NCBI GenBank assembly: GCA_021464245.1
Contig: JADCRB010000007.1
Location: 4,621,125-4,685,124, forward strand
Direction: 5' to 3'
DNA: 64,000 bases
Origin: Carallia brachiata
Taxonomy: Eukaryota; Streptophyta; Magnoliopsida; Malpighiales; Rhizophoraceae
The position numbers and the translations under genes are program-made. The notes beneath the pieces were generated by a model, which ran no database searches, was not told the origin of the DNA, and worked only from the letters and a program-made list of their open reading frames with translations. Positions 48,042 through 58,296 of the stretch are shown here, piece after piece (the first letter of the stretch is position 1; each line of letters starts with the position of its first letter).

Positions 48042-51000
48042 ATATATATAGATATGCGCGTGGCGCACACTTGGACTCAGTTGCATATTATTATTAGTTC
48101 GTGTTGATGTTTATATTCCTGCAACGCGAGGAGTTACTATATAAGAGTCTAAGACTGCTGCTCGCTGCTATTGCAACTTACGGTTAACCTTAAGCTTTTT
48201 TTTTTTTTTTTTTTAAATTTATATATTGTAATTGGAAATATGAAGAAATTGATAACTCGTGTTCGTTAAATTTTCAATCCTGGTATTTTCCTGTAATGCA
48301 ATTGCTTGCAGTTTTAATCCTGTGAAATACTGATATTAAATGTCCGTTTCCGTTAACAATTTACATAATTTTATCTTAATGTTAATTTAAACCAGCAGGG
48401 CCAGATGTGCAGCAGTGGTCCTGGCTGGTGCATTATTTAGGTCACAGTAATGTGTGAATGTTACTGATGATTTTCCTGACAAGCTAAAAAATACGTATAA
48501 CTGGCTATTTTGGCAGTTTATGCTGCATGAGCATATAAATTTGGTTGTCTAATGATTTCTCATGGATTGGATGTTATTAAGAACGTTATTGTTTTCGAAT
48601 ATCAGCATCTTGAGTAATAGTGATGGAGAAACTATCCGTGGTCATTTTTCTATATCGTGTGGAACTCCATTGATGCGTTTTTTTGGCTCCTTTTTGGCAT
48701 AATGTCATCTTGTAATCATTTGTTTTCATTCAGGATAGGCTACCGGTGGCTCACGAGATTAGCTGCCCTTGCCTTTTATGCAGCCCTACTTATGCCTGGA
48801 TTCCTTCAAGGTCAGCGTTGTGTTGTATACAAACTGCTTGATTGTTTTGAATTTATTGCTGTCTAATGCAAAGTGATTCCGATTTTGTGATAAAATGAAG
48901 TGTCCATGGAGGTCTCTTGTACTTCTTGCATTAGTTGTATGCTCTTTACTAATTGGTTGCCTGACTGCTCAATGCCTTTAAAAATATTATTCCTTCAAAA
49001 TATGGGAAAATATTTAACTTGATGAAAATAACTTGCTTCTTAATCTCTGCAGTTGGGTGTTATTATTTCTTCTCAAAGCAGGTGCGGCGGAGTATTGTAT
49101 ATGGAGATCAACCTCGAAATAGGTATTTGAAACTGTGTTACAGGTCCAAATCCTATAGGATGCTCCTTTGCCGTTTGACTAGTATAGACTAAAAAGCTTT
49201 ATGCTGCTGGTGCAATGTTGGCTTTTCAGGTTGGATTTATATTTACCAGCAAACATGAAGGGACCAAAGCCAGTTGTGGCATTTGTGACTGGTGGTGCTT
49301 GGATTATAGGGTTAGTGATCTGAAAGTAGCTGCTTTGTTTTACTTTGCAATCCAGTCAAGAAATAAATATGACTTCAATTCTGATAGTGGAGGACATACT
49401 TGACCCTTGTTGCCAGTCACCCGTTTACACTGATGGTAATAAGGATGCCTCAACTGTGTATATATCTGACCTTTTAGCTATAAAAATGGGAATTACTTAC
49501 TTATCCTGTGATTAATATTAATTTCACAATCTTGAACAAGGGTTTGAAATGCCGAACACCGATAGGTCTAGGGAATCAAATTAAAATCAATTTAATGCAA
49601 ATAGGATTTTTAGTAGCCCCACTTCCATCTACTGACCTCAGACAACTTATATGAGGCATTGTTGATGATAGCTCATAATTCCGTATGCATTATGGAATCA
49701 TTGTTGTTTTGTCCTCTATGATAATTTTCTCTATCTTCACCTCCTAATTTAGGTACAAAGCATGGGGTTCTCTTTTAGGAAAACAGCTGGGTGAAAGAGA
49801 CATAATAGTGGCATGTATTGATTACAGGTATGTTGTTCAGTAGAACATCCACCTGATTGATTTATCTGGCTTTCTGATCAGTGGAAGTGAAAATGGAAGC
49901 GTACAAATTTTACCTGGTACACAATGCATTGACGGACTCATTCTTTCTAGTCCAAAACATGTTCTAGCTGCACTGGTGAATGGCCAAATTATTAATAGTC
50001 TGTCAGTTCACGATCTATTGGTCACATAGTTCATTATGTCTGCACATAACATTGAAAAAACTGATGTAGATGACTCCTTCCGTGTCCTGCTCAAAACTCA
50101 AAGAAATTGAGTGTTCTGCTTTTTGGAAGCATATAATTTTTTATATATGGGCAATGTTTCACTGATGTCCATCTATCACAACTGGCTGACATGCTCTTGC
50201 AGGAATTTCCCCCAGGGAACCATCAGCGATATGGTATCAGATGCTTCACAGGGAATTTCATTTATCTTTAACAACATTGCTGAATATGGAGGTGACCCCA
50301 ATAGGTAATGCTTGTCCATTTTATTTTTTTCTAATGTTGTCTCGAGCACATCTCGCTGATTTACTTTTGCTTTTGAATAGAGTTTATCTAATGGGACAGT
50401 CAGCTGGTGCACATATTTCTGCTTGTGCTCTCTTAGAGCAAGCAATCAAAGAAGCTAGGCAAGAAGAAAGCATATCCTGGAGTGTCACTCAGATAAAAGC
50501 CTATTTTGGGCTATCTGGAGGGTAAATTTTAAATAATTGCCTTTTTACAGATCATCCTAAACTTTGATGAACATAAGGAATGCATGCCTGACCATTTGCT
50601 TTGAGATAACAATCGCGTGTGATTGAAGCATTTTGAAATTCTATCTAAGACCTCAACAACTGTTGAGTTTTGCTTACGATGAAAATCCAAGGTTTTTGGA
50701 AAAGCAGAGAAATGCTTGTGCACATGCAAACTTGCTATGGTTAGTGACTAGTATCTTCTTAATGTTATCCACAGCACTCCTTCCTTGTGTCATCACTCCC
50801 AAAAGATTCATTTTGCCTGTTCAACACAGTTGCAGAATATAATGAACTGCAAACAGACCAGCTGGAAGACACCAGTGGTGCATTATAATCTATAGAGGGC
50901 TTTGTTCTGAATAGTGATGTTTAGAAATAAAATGAGGGGCATCTGGCATTTCTTCTGCCTAGAAGTAATTTTCATGGAATGCTAGAAAGATGTGACTAAG

Positions 51001-52291
51001 AATTATTCACATGCTTAATGGTGTGAGCCAGTAAACTGAGAATTGTGATTGTTCTGAAATTGTTTGATAGACTTCTGATGCATGGATGTGCGCTGTTTTT
51101 CACGCTTCATCTTCCTTCCTTTGGAATTTTGATCAGGTACAATTTGTTGAAATTAGTTGATCACTTTGATAGCCGAGGACTCTATCGCTCCCTGTTTTTG
51201 AGGTATCACTAAATGATTTCTTCCGGTTGCCAGCAATCAGACTCATTTGCTATATCGTTCGTTTTCTTGGAATATGTTTGCCTTCAATAACTACTCCTAT
51301 TGCTTTACAGCATTATGGAAGGTGAAGAATCTTTGCACAAATTTTCTCCTGAAGTTAGAGTACAGGAGCCAGGCATTAGTAATGCTGTTTCTCTGCTACC
51401 TCCTATAATGCTTTTTCATGGAACTTCCGATAATTCTATACCAGCCACTTCCAGGTCAGAATTCTTCTCTGACATGCATAATGTACTGATACTGTGAAAA
51501 ACTACGGCAAAAAAATGTGTTGTTTGGGTGATTTAATGCTTTTTGAAGTTTGATATGTGCATGCACACATGCATATACATTAAGAATGATAATCAAGCTT
51601 GGTGTAATGTGTTATTCTTGAGTCGTGCCTTTGATTTCTCAAAAAGGATAACAGTTATAATTGAAGACTTGGATGCACTACGATCTATCTTGATTTGGAA
51701 AGTTAGAAGTGAATTATTTGTTCTGCAGCAAAGAATTCGCAGAGACTCTTCAGAGGTTAGGAGCTCATGCTGAGCTGATTTTGTATGATGGAAAGACTCA
51801 TACAGACTTATTCCTACAAGTAAGTACTCATTTTTATGTCTTGATGGTCCTTTTCGGAAGTTAAGTTTCTCATGAGAGAAAAATTTGTACGGCATTTCTG
51901 CTGCTCAGTAACCCACTAGCACTTATATGCTGGAAGGATAGGCCTGACAATGCATCTGATAAAAAAAGCTGACCGTGCCAAGCTTTGGACCATCAGCAGA
52001 GCTTAATTACATATCTTTGCTTTGCCTTCTTTGCTTGTTCCTATCTACTATCTGATGTCAAGCTATTTTGCATCAACGCTTATTCTCAAACCATAAAACC
52101 TGCATTAACATAAAGGTCATGCTATGCAGGATCCTCTGAGAGGAGGTAAAGGTGACCTGTTCGACAATATCCTAGCTGTTATACATAATGGTGACGCAGA
52201 AGCCCTTGCTAAGGATGCAGTGGCGCCACCAAGAAGACGGCTTGTTCCTGAGGTTTTATTAAGGCTGGCCGGTCGTGTCAGCCCATTTTAG
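47832..52291 (+). CDS. ICME: isoprenylcysteine alpha-carbonyl methylesterase (ICME/ICMEL)
   Basis: Exons: 47832-47998, 48734-48810, 49053-49122, 49230-49310, 49753-49827, 50203-50304, 50381-50521, 51137-51202, 51311-51454, 51729-51819, 52130-52291. They sum to 1176 nt (391 residues) with consistent phases. The enzyme removes the methyl ester from prenylated C-terminal cysteines of signalling proteins, and in Arabidopsis ICME affects abscisic acid signalling. It is an alpha/beta hydrolase: oxyanion-hole TGGAW (125-129), nucleophile GQSAG (about 196-200), acid Asp in HGTSDNSIP (about 300) and His in GKTHTDLF (about 332). Hydrophobic N-terminal segments ([17 protein letters not shown], then YYFF) fit an ER/Golgi membrane anchor. 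The C-terminus [26 protein letters not shown] stretch is typical. The ICME versus ICME-LIKE1/2 assignment is not decided. Confidence 0.95.
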
Positions 52292-52945
52292 GTCTTATAG
52301 TTCTGATGATTGATTCGAATGAACCCTTTTTCTCTCCCCCTTTTCTGTTATGGCAAGTTCTGTTGTGTATTTTAATCTTCAAGCTAGTGTTCTTGGCAGC
52401 CGCTGGCCACATGCAATTTTCCTTGTTGCCATTAATTCTTGGCTATTCTTGTTGCTCCCTTGTTGTACTGTACGAGAAGCTATGGGAGAAAAATCATGTA
52501 ACGTTACAGATACTAATTTACTGTTTCTTTCCTCGTTGTTGAAATCGTGTCGGGAAAATGCCACTGACAAGAATCCTCATTAGCACTGTAGTCATTCCTT
52601 TCATTAAACATCAGAATATGAGCAGATCTGCAATTATTGAGGCTGGTGCAAATATTTTTCCTCACAACAGGCACTGCAAATTCAAGATCCATCAGCCCAA
52701 TGGAAGATCTGGTCTGTTGTTGGAGGGAAAGAAGAAAGGAAATTTGTCAAACACAAAGGTATCTTCGAAAACCTTTTGCATTAGTCATGCATCTCACCGA
52801 GCGTTTATGTTTTAGTGTCAGTGTTCAACGCTTAAGCGCGCATCTCATGCTGTTAAGCCTAGTGCTTGCTTTATTAGGCTCATCTGCTAGTAGTATGTTT
52901 ACTACAAAGAAATTTAAATGTTTGCGTTAGATTGTCAAACAGATG

Positions 52946-53730
52946 AAGGGGTTGTTTGGTTTATTTGTTGTTGATTGTTGTTATTGTTACTAATTGTTGT
53001 TACTGATGAATAAAATTAAATTATAACGTTTGGTTAGATTGATACTTATTGTGATTGATTAAATAATAAAATGGCAATTTTAGACATGTTTCTATTTTAT
53101 TATAATATATATTCTTTTCAATTCTAAGTTAATCTAAAATAGTCATGTAAAAATATATATTATATGTTTATACATAAAAATTCATTAAATTTATAATTTG
53201 AAGATTAACTATAATTTATAATAAATATATAAAAAAATTGTATGCTGATTATTATTTACAAGGTAAATAATAAATATTATTTTTACCATTCAATTATCGT
53301 GTTTAAGAAATATAATATTATTTTTATTGGCTAATTAAAAAAATAAGCCTATGTATATGATGTAAAAAAATTATTATTTTTTTTATAAAAATAAAAAATT
53401 ATTTTTATTAAAAAATATTATTTTATTTATTGATAAGTTTCCTATTTATTATTGTCCTTTCCTACAATTTTTTTTTAACAAAGAATTGTCCTTCGCTACA
53501 ATTAGCACCAAAAAGTTTTGCAAAACAAATCTAAAGTAACTATGCTGACGTGTTGCAGATCTTCCAAAGTGGAGCAAAAGAACAAAATTCATTTTTCACC
53601 ATACTGTGTGAACTCGGGTAAAAAGTAACTGCAACAACAAAGAAAAAAATTTAATCAAATATTTTTATTTTTTATTTTTCACAAATGAATAGTAATAATA
53701 TCCTACATCAGTAAAACCAAACACTTCCTC
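52946..53730. mobile_element. non-autonomous hAT-like MITE with an empty sister site
   Basis: The ends are GAAGGGGTTGTTTGGTTTA and, reverse-complemented, GAGGAAGTGTTTGGTTTTACT. The interior is AT-rich and non-coding. The duplicate near 63430 reads GTCAAACAGATTAAAACAAG without the element, so the borders fall at CAGAT|GAAGG and CCTC|AACAAG. The element arrived after, or was lost in, one duplicate. Confidence 0.75.
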
Positions 53731-53850
53731 AACAAGCGTGAGGGATGTCATTTTGCAATTCGAGAAGTCTCCAACGCTAATTAAAACATTTTATGGGGAT
53801 TTTATTCGAAACAGGATTCATTGAACAACACCGATTCAGATTTTATTAAT

Positions 53851-54110
53851 TTGAGAGGGTAATGACTTATTTTCCGACTGTCTAAAGAAACGAGGGTGAT
53901 AAATGAGAATGGGCATGGGTATGGATCTTTCTTTTTTTTTTAATTACAATAAGTTTTTGATTTTTCAATCACGATAATACTTTTTAATTTTTTTAAAAAA
54001 TAATATGATGTACTTTCTTTCTTAATTGGAGAGCGGGTAATGACTTATTTCCCAACTGGCTAAGATAACGAGGGATAATAATTGAGAATGGGCATGGGTA
54101 TAGATCCTAA
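53851..54110 (+). repeat. 182-bp-period local duplication in the peptide-gene upstream region
   Basis: GGTAATGACTTATT..CCGACTGTCTAA..AACGAGGGTGATAA..GAGAATGGGCATGGGTATGGATC near 53857 recurs near 54038 with few changes. The sister copy at 63560 has a single version, so the repetition is specific to this copy. Confidence 0.8.
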
Positions 54111-54299
54111 ATTTTTTTTGCCTAAGTTTTTTTTTCGAATTGCAAGAACTCTCACAGTAATATTTTTGAAATTAAAAAAATAATAAGATATATTTTTTCT
54201 TATTACAAAAAGTGTCATTATAGTTACAAAAAAAAATTGAAGACTTATTACAATTTAAATAAAAAAAAGCGAAACAAAAAAACTAGGGATCCCTACATT

Positions 54300-54714
54300 T
54301 TTCCATTGAGAATAACAAAACCCAACCATTGTGCAACAATTGTGTGACCTGGCAAGTCTTTGGCATCATGTTTCTCATATTTTGGCTTCGAAAGCGAATA
54401 GTCTCCCAAGTCAACCACAAGTCTTTGGCACCATCTTTCCCATAGTCTTGCTTGGAAGATGAGTTATCTCCCAAGTCAACTACAAGTCTCTGGCCATACG
54501 TTTGTTATCTTATCGCGCACATCTCTATCACTCGGTATTTTATCTTTCTATACGTGGCTGGAACTCGGAAGTTTCTCTTACACCATTCAAATGTGGCTTT
54601 GATCAAACAAAGTACACAATTACCAGATTACCTTACATGCCCCTCATCATTTTACCATAAATAGCATGGTATAGATGGGGTACTTGGCAAACATAAACTC
54701 ATAGTTACTCCAAC
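54300..54714 (+). promoter_or_regulatory. promoter of the four-cysteine peptide gene
   Basis: Tandem words AGTCTTTGGCATCATGTTTCTC, CGAAAGCGAATAGTCTCCC and AAGTCAAC-ACAAGTCT are kept in order in the copy at 63.64-64.0 kb. A TATA-like ACCATAAATAG lies at about 54653-54663, about 60 bp before the ATG; the sister copy has the better TATATATAG. The conservation suggests function or recent duplication. Confidence 0.6.
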
Positions 54715-55240
54715 ATGAAGGCTTTTCTTGTATTCATATGCATTCTCTTGGCTACCATTCTCTTTTCTCCAGCTTCCACCACTGCTCGAGAACTAGCCGA
54801 GAAGGATGACAGTAAGATCACTACTTCTATCGCTTTTTCCCCAACCATTTGATTATAATTTGCCACAGCATCCTAACAAGCTTTTGCATGAAGTCATCAA
54901 TATGCAAAATCATTTTATTTTTCATGTTCTTAGGCTTCAATTAAGTTTTATATCACAATTTGAACTTAAATTCACCATCCACCACAATAACTACTTTCTA
55001 TTGAATAACTCACTGGCTAACGTCTAACAAGAAGCCCATAATGGAGAAAAAGAAAAAAGAAAAACAATATCAGTTGATCGCGATTTTGATACAATTCTAC
55101 TTGTTATGCTAGGTGGTGGAGACCAGGTAGGCTATCCAGGGCTGAAACCTGGTCCAGTTTATAGATGCGGTCGTGGCCAGCGATACTGTATTCCTCCAAA
55201 AACCCCCTGTAGTCCCTATCGTCGTGACTGTCCTCCTTGA
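54715..55240 (+). CDS. small secreted four-cysteine peptide, unassigned family
   Basis: Two exons: 54715-54811 and 55113-55240, with intron GTAAGA..GCTAG and 74 residues. The first 24 or so residues (MKAFLVFICILLATILF..., ending STTA) are a clear signal peptide. The acidic pro-like part RELAEKDDS follows, then a Gly/Pro-rich linker (GYPGLKPGPVY) and the cysteine core RCGRGQRYCIPPKTPC, then SPYRRDCPP-stop. The spacing is C-X6-C-X6-C-X6-C and the core is basic. I recognise no named family: the spacing does not match RALF, defensin, LTP, snakin/GASA or EPF. A secreted signal or defence peptide is inference. An AATAAA lies near 55494. Exon 2 and the 3' flank recur in the truncated copy at 57.2 kb. 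Confidence 0.75.
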
Positions 55241-56136
55241 AAGTGGAAGCCTTCTGCGTGGAGCAAAACTCTGCTTAAGTGTCAACTAGCCAGCCAGTGC
55301 TTTCTATATATATCGTAGAGTGAACCGTTGGAGAATAAAGTAATTAATTAATATCCTCATGAAGTTCAGTATTATATATACTACAACAGCACATGTGACC
55401 TGAGTTTTTCTCCGGCACTGCAATTCCCGTTGGTACATGTAATACCATTAGAACCTTCTTCTATGTAATGGATAATCAATTACTATATATGAAGAATAAA
55501 GAAAAAAAATAAGACGGTTGATGTTTGCCTATTAAAAGGGGCTCTTGTTTATCTTTTTCTTTTCAGACAGCATCATTCTAATTGGAAATATATAGATACA
55601 ATACATGCAACCAATTTATTTTTCATATTAAATGTACTCACAAAAACTTAATGGGATAGGATAAAGTTGTTAAGTAAGATTCGTATATAATCATTTTTTT
55701 CCTGAAGCAAAGGTGAGGCATGTCATTATTCAATTTGAGAAATCTTAATGCTTATCAATTTTTTCAGGCGTGCATATTCTTTGCTGAATCTTAAATTTGA
55801 TGCTCAAGTGTTACTCCAAGATCTTGTTTATGGGATTTTATTCCAAGCAGAATTCACTGAAACAAACCGATTCAAGGTTTGATTAATTTGAAAACCGATG
55901 GTGACTTCAATATTTCCAACAGCTACACACAAGAAATACTAATTGGGAAGAGCTTAGTTTTATAGCTAGAAGTTCTAACCAAAACGTTCCAGAATGAGGG
56001 TCTCACTGAATAATTTTTTCTCCATTTTTTAAATTAAAATTTTTCATCTAAATTCAGTAGGTTTGCAACCAAAACATCAAAATATATGACGAGTTATGAA
56101 AATTTTAAAATACATATAGTTATAGATCCTTTTATC
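55241..56136 (+). repeat. 3' flank of the peptide unit, repeated downstream
   Basis: AACTAGCCAGTGC..., TCTATGTAATGGATAATCAATTACTA, GAAGAATAAAGAAA and CCATTAAAAGGGGCT-type words (55.28-55.55 kb) recur at 57.37-57.54 kb. GAATTCACTGAA..AAACCGATTC and TGACTTCAATATTTCCAACAG (55.85-55.92 kb) recur near 57.96-58.03 kb. It marks the end of unit A and the start of unit B. Confidence 0.75.
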
Positions 56137-56151
56137 TTGTCAGCACATTTC

Positions 56152-56556
56152 TTTTTTTTTTTTTTGAATAGCATGGAAGTATTTATTAATGGAATCCTTC
56201 GTAGAGAGGACCCTGAAAATAGTACTCCCAAAAAAAACACAAACTGCCTAATGCACCAACTGAGCAACTCGTGCCACACAACCTGTGATAAGCAGGACTG
56301 CCAAATTGTCACAATCCCAAACTAGGCTTACGAAAGAACTAGCATCACGACAGACCCCCTACCACCGCTGCGGACCACCCTAAACCACACACCAAACCCC
56401 CCATTCCACAAGAACTGCTCATCAACCATCGCAGGAAACATATAAAAACAGACAATCGAGTTAGGCAAAACCATAACAAATGACCACAAAAGTCAACCCA
56501 ACACCTCCAATCTCCCAACCACTTTTGTCTGTAATTCACACCCCAAGCAAAAAGTA
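56152..56556 (-). mobile_element. 5'-truncated LINE-like retroposon with 15-bp target duplication
   Basis: TTGTCAGCACATTTC occurs at 56137-56151 and again at 56557-56571. Directly after the first copy is a 14-base T run, which is a poly(A) tail on the minus strand. The body of about 390 bp has an open minus-strand stretch but no catalytic motif. A poly(A) tail, a 15-bp TSD and no terminal repeats fit target-primed reverse transcription. It interrupts unit B of the peptide repeat. Confidence 0.8.
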
Positions 56557-57164
56557 TTGTCAGCACATTTCACTGGCCTAATTACATATTTACTATTTTT
56601 TTTGGCAAAAAATTGAAATTTCAAAAATAAAAAATACATTTTTTATTTGTTTATAAGCCAAGCCGTCCATCGCGTCACCACTTATGTGATCTGGGCAAGT
56701 CTTTGGCATCATGTTCTCATAAATTTGCTTGAAAAGTTAGTCATCCTCTGAGTCAATCGCAAGTCTTTTTGTCACCTTGCTTCTTTTTTTGGCCCTCTCT
56801 TTTTTCAAAAAGTTTGTGAATTATAAAATAAAAATAATTTTTTTTATTCTTATAAATTTGATATTACTTTTTAGGATTAAAATTTAAAATCTTAATAATA
56901 AATATTTAAATTCTTAGTTATGGAGGTGTCATGAGACTTGAGATTGTCTGAAGTCAATGAACTTACAAAACAATTTTTTATTTTATTTTTGTAGTCTTCA
57001 ATTATCTTTTATTCACATTTTGAACTTAAAATCCACCATTCTATATATTTTGTAACTCACTGCATAAAGCCTTTTTATAGACAAAAAAAAAAAAAAGAAA
57101 AACTGTGTTAGTTGATCATGATTTTGACACGATGGCATTTATAAATTAATGTTGTTTGTGGTAG

Positions 57165-57274
57165 GTGGTGGAGGTTATGTAAACTACTCAGAGTTGCCCG
57201 AATCAGATCCAATATTTGCATGCAGCAGCGGCAGACGAAAATGTCTGCCTCCAGGAGAGAAATATTGGTCGTAA
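57165..57274 (+). pseudogene. truncated paralogue of the four-cysteine peptide (exon 2 only)
   Basis: After a GTAG acceptor at 57161-57164, the frame reads GGGYVNYSELPESDP, then ACSSGRRKCLPPGEKYWS and stops. The C-X6-C spacing and the following PP match the first half of the intact core. A small deletion relative to copy A shifts the frame and removes cysteines 3 and 4, with the homologous CTGTCC..TTGA still visible after the stop. No exon 1 with a signal peptide was found upstream: promoter words at 56.66-56.78 kb are followed by unrelated AT-rich DNA and then intron-like sequence. Confidence 0.7.
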
Positions 57275-57829
57275 TAACTGTCCTTGATTTCTCCTGGCAG
57301 TGTAAAACCATGAGAATTTGTAATATGAGTTCTGTATTCCGTGAGAATCAAAACTCTACTTATTTGTCAACTAGCCAGTGCTATATATATATTACACCGG
57401 CATATGATCTGAGTTTTCAACTGGCGCTGCAATGTAATACCATCAGAATCTTCTATGTAATGGATAATCAATTACTACATATGAAGAATAAAGAAATTGG
57501 AGAAAAAGAAAGCATTCATGTTTGCCCATTAAAAGGGGCTAGCTTTTATCTATTTTATTTAGACGGGATCATATTTTAATTGAGAATATATGGATACAGT
57601 ACATGCAACCAATTCCATATTAAACTGTACTCACAAATGCTTAATGGAATAAGATTAAAAAAATTAAAATTTAGAGATTTTTAATTGAACTTACTTTTTT
57701 TGTGAACATAACTTATGCATAATGTTATATACCACACAATAAATAAATTTACTTAAAATAAAAAAATTAATAAAATAAATTAGTAAAGTGTCACAAATAT
57801 GTAAAATTTGTCTATAAACGTTTCTTTTA

Positions 57830-58140
57830 AAAGCATACTTGAGGGAGGTATTTTTTTAACTTGAGAAGTCTCTAACTCGTATCAATTTTTTCAAGCATTC
57901 ATTCTTCGCTGAATCTTATAGTTGATGGTTATGTGTTACTTTATGAAAATTTTATTCCAAACAGAATTCACTGAACAAACTGATATCCATGAATATTTTG
58001 AAAACGGGTAATGACTTCAATATTTCCAACAGGGCTAAGACCGCGAACAATGATAATTGAGAATAAGTCAAGCCATCCATCGAGTCACCACATCTGCGAC
58101 CTGGCAAGTCTTTAGCATCACGTTTCTCATACAATTTTCA
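57830..58140 (+). repeat. third peptide-unit remnant (flank and promoter only)
   Basis: CGTATCAATTTTTTCAAGC..TTCGCTGAATCTTA, TTCCAACAGGGCTAAGA..GATAATTGAGAATA and CATCGAGTCACCACATCTGC..GACCTGGCAAGTCTTTAGCATC follow the same order as upstream of copies A and D. Similarity stops near 58.14 kb, before any exon. The MULE-like element begins about 155 bp further on. Confidence 0.65.
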
Positions 58141-58296
58141 TATACTCAAGAACTTAATGCCACACCCTCTTATTACCTTGATGGCAATACATCCATGTTC
58201 TTGTTAAAGTCATGGGTTCGAGGAATGGTAGCAACAATCACATCCACCACACAAATTAAAGAAAAAAAAAGAAAAGAACTTAATGCTGTAGGATAA

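Larger units (their letters stand above)
52490..54690 (+). repeat. segmental duplication, copy 1 (ICME 3' flank to peptide-gene promoter)
   Basis: It matches 62910-64000 in order: CATGTAACRTTACAGATA, GGAAAATGCCACTGACAA, CCATCAGCCCAATGGAAG, GGTATCTTCGAAAACC, then GTGAGGGATGTCA and the peptide-gene promoter. It differs by a MITE (52946-53730) and an extra 53.9-54.29 kb part. Part of it is ICME 3' UTR, which gives the direction of the duplication. Confidence 0.9.

Noticed and set aside
56345..56566. 73-residue minus-strand frame with many Trp and Cys
   Set aside because: It lies inside the LINE-like insertion and lacks RT or nuclease motifs.
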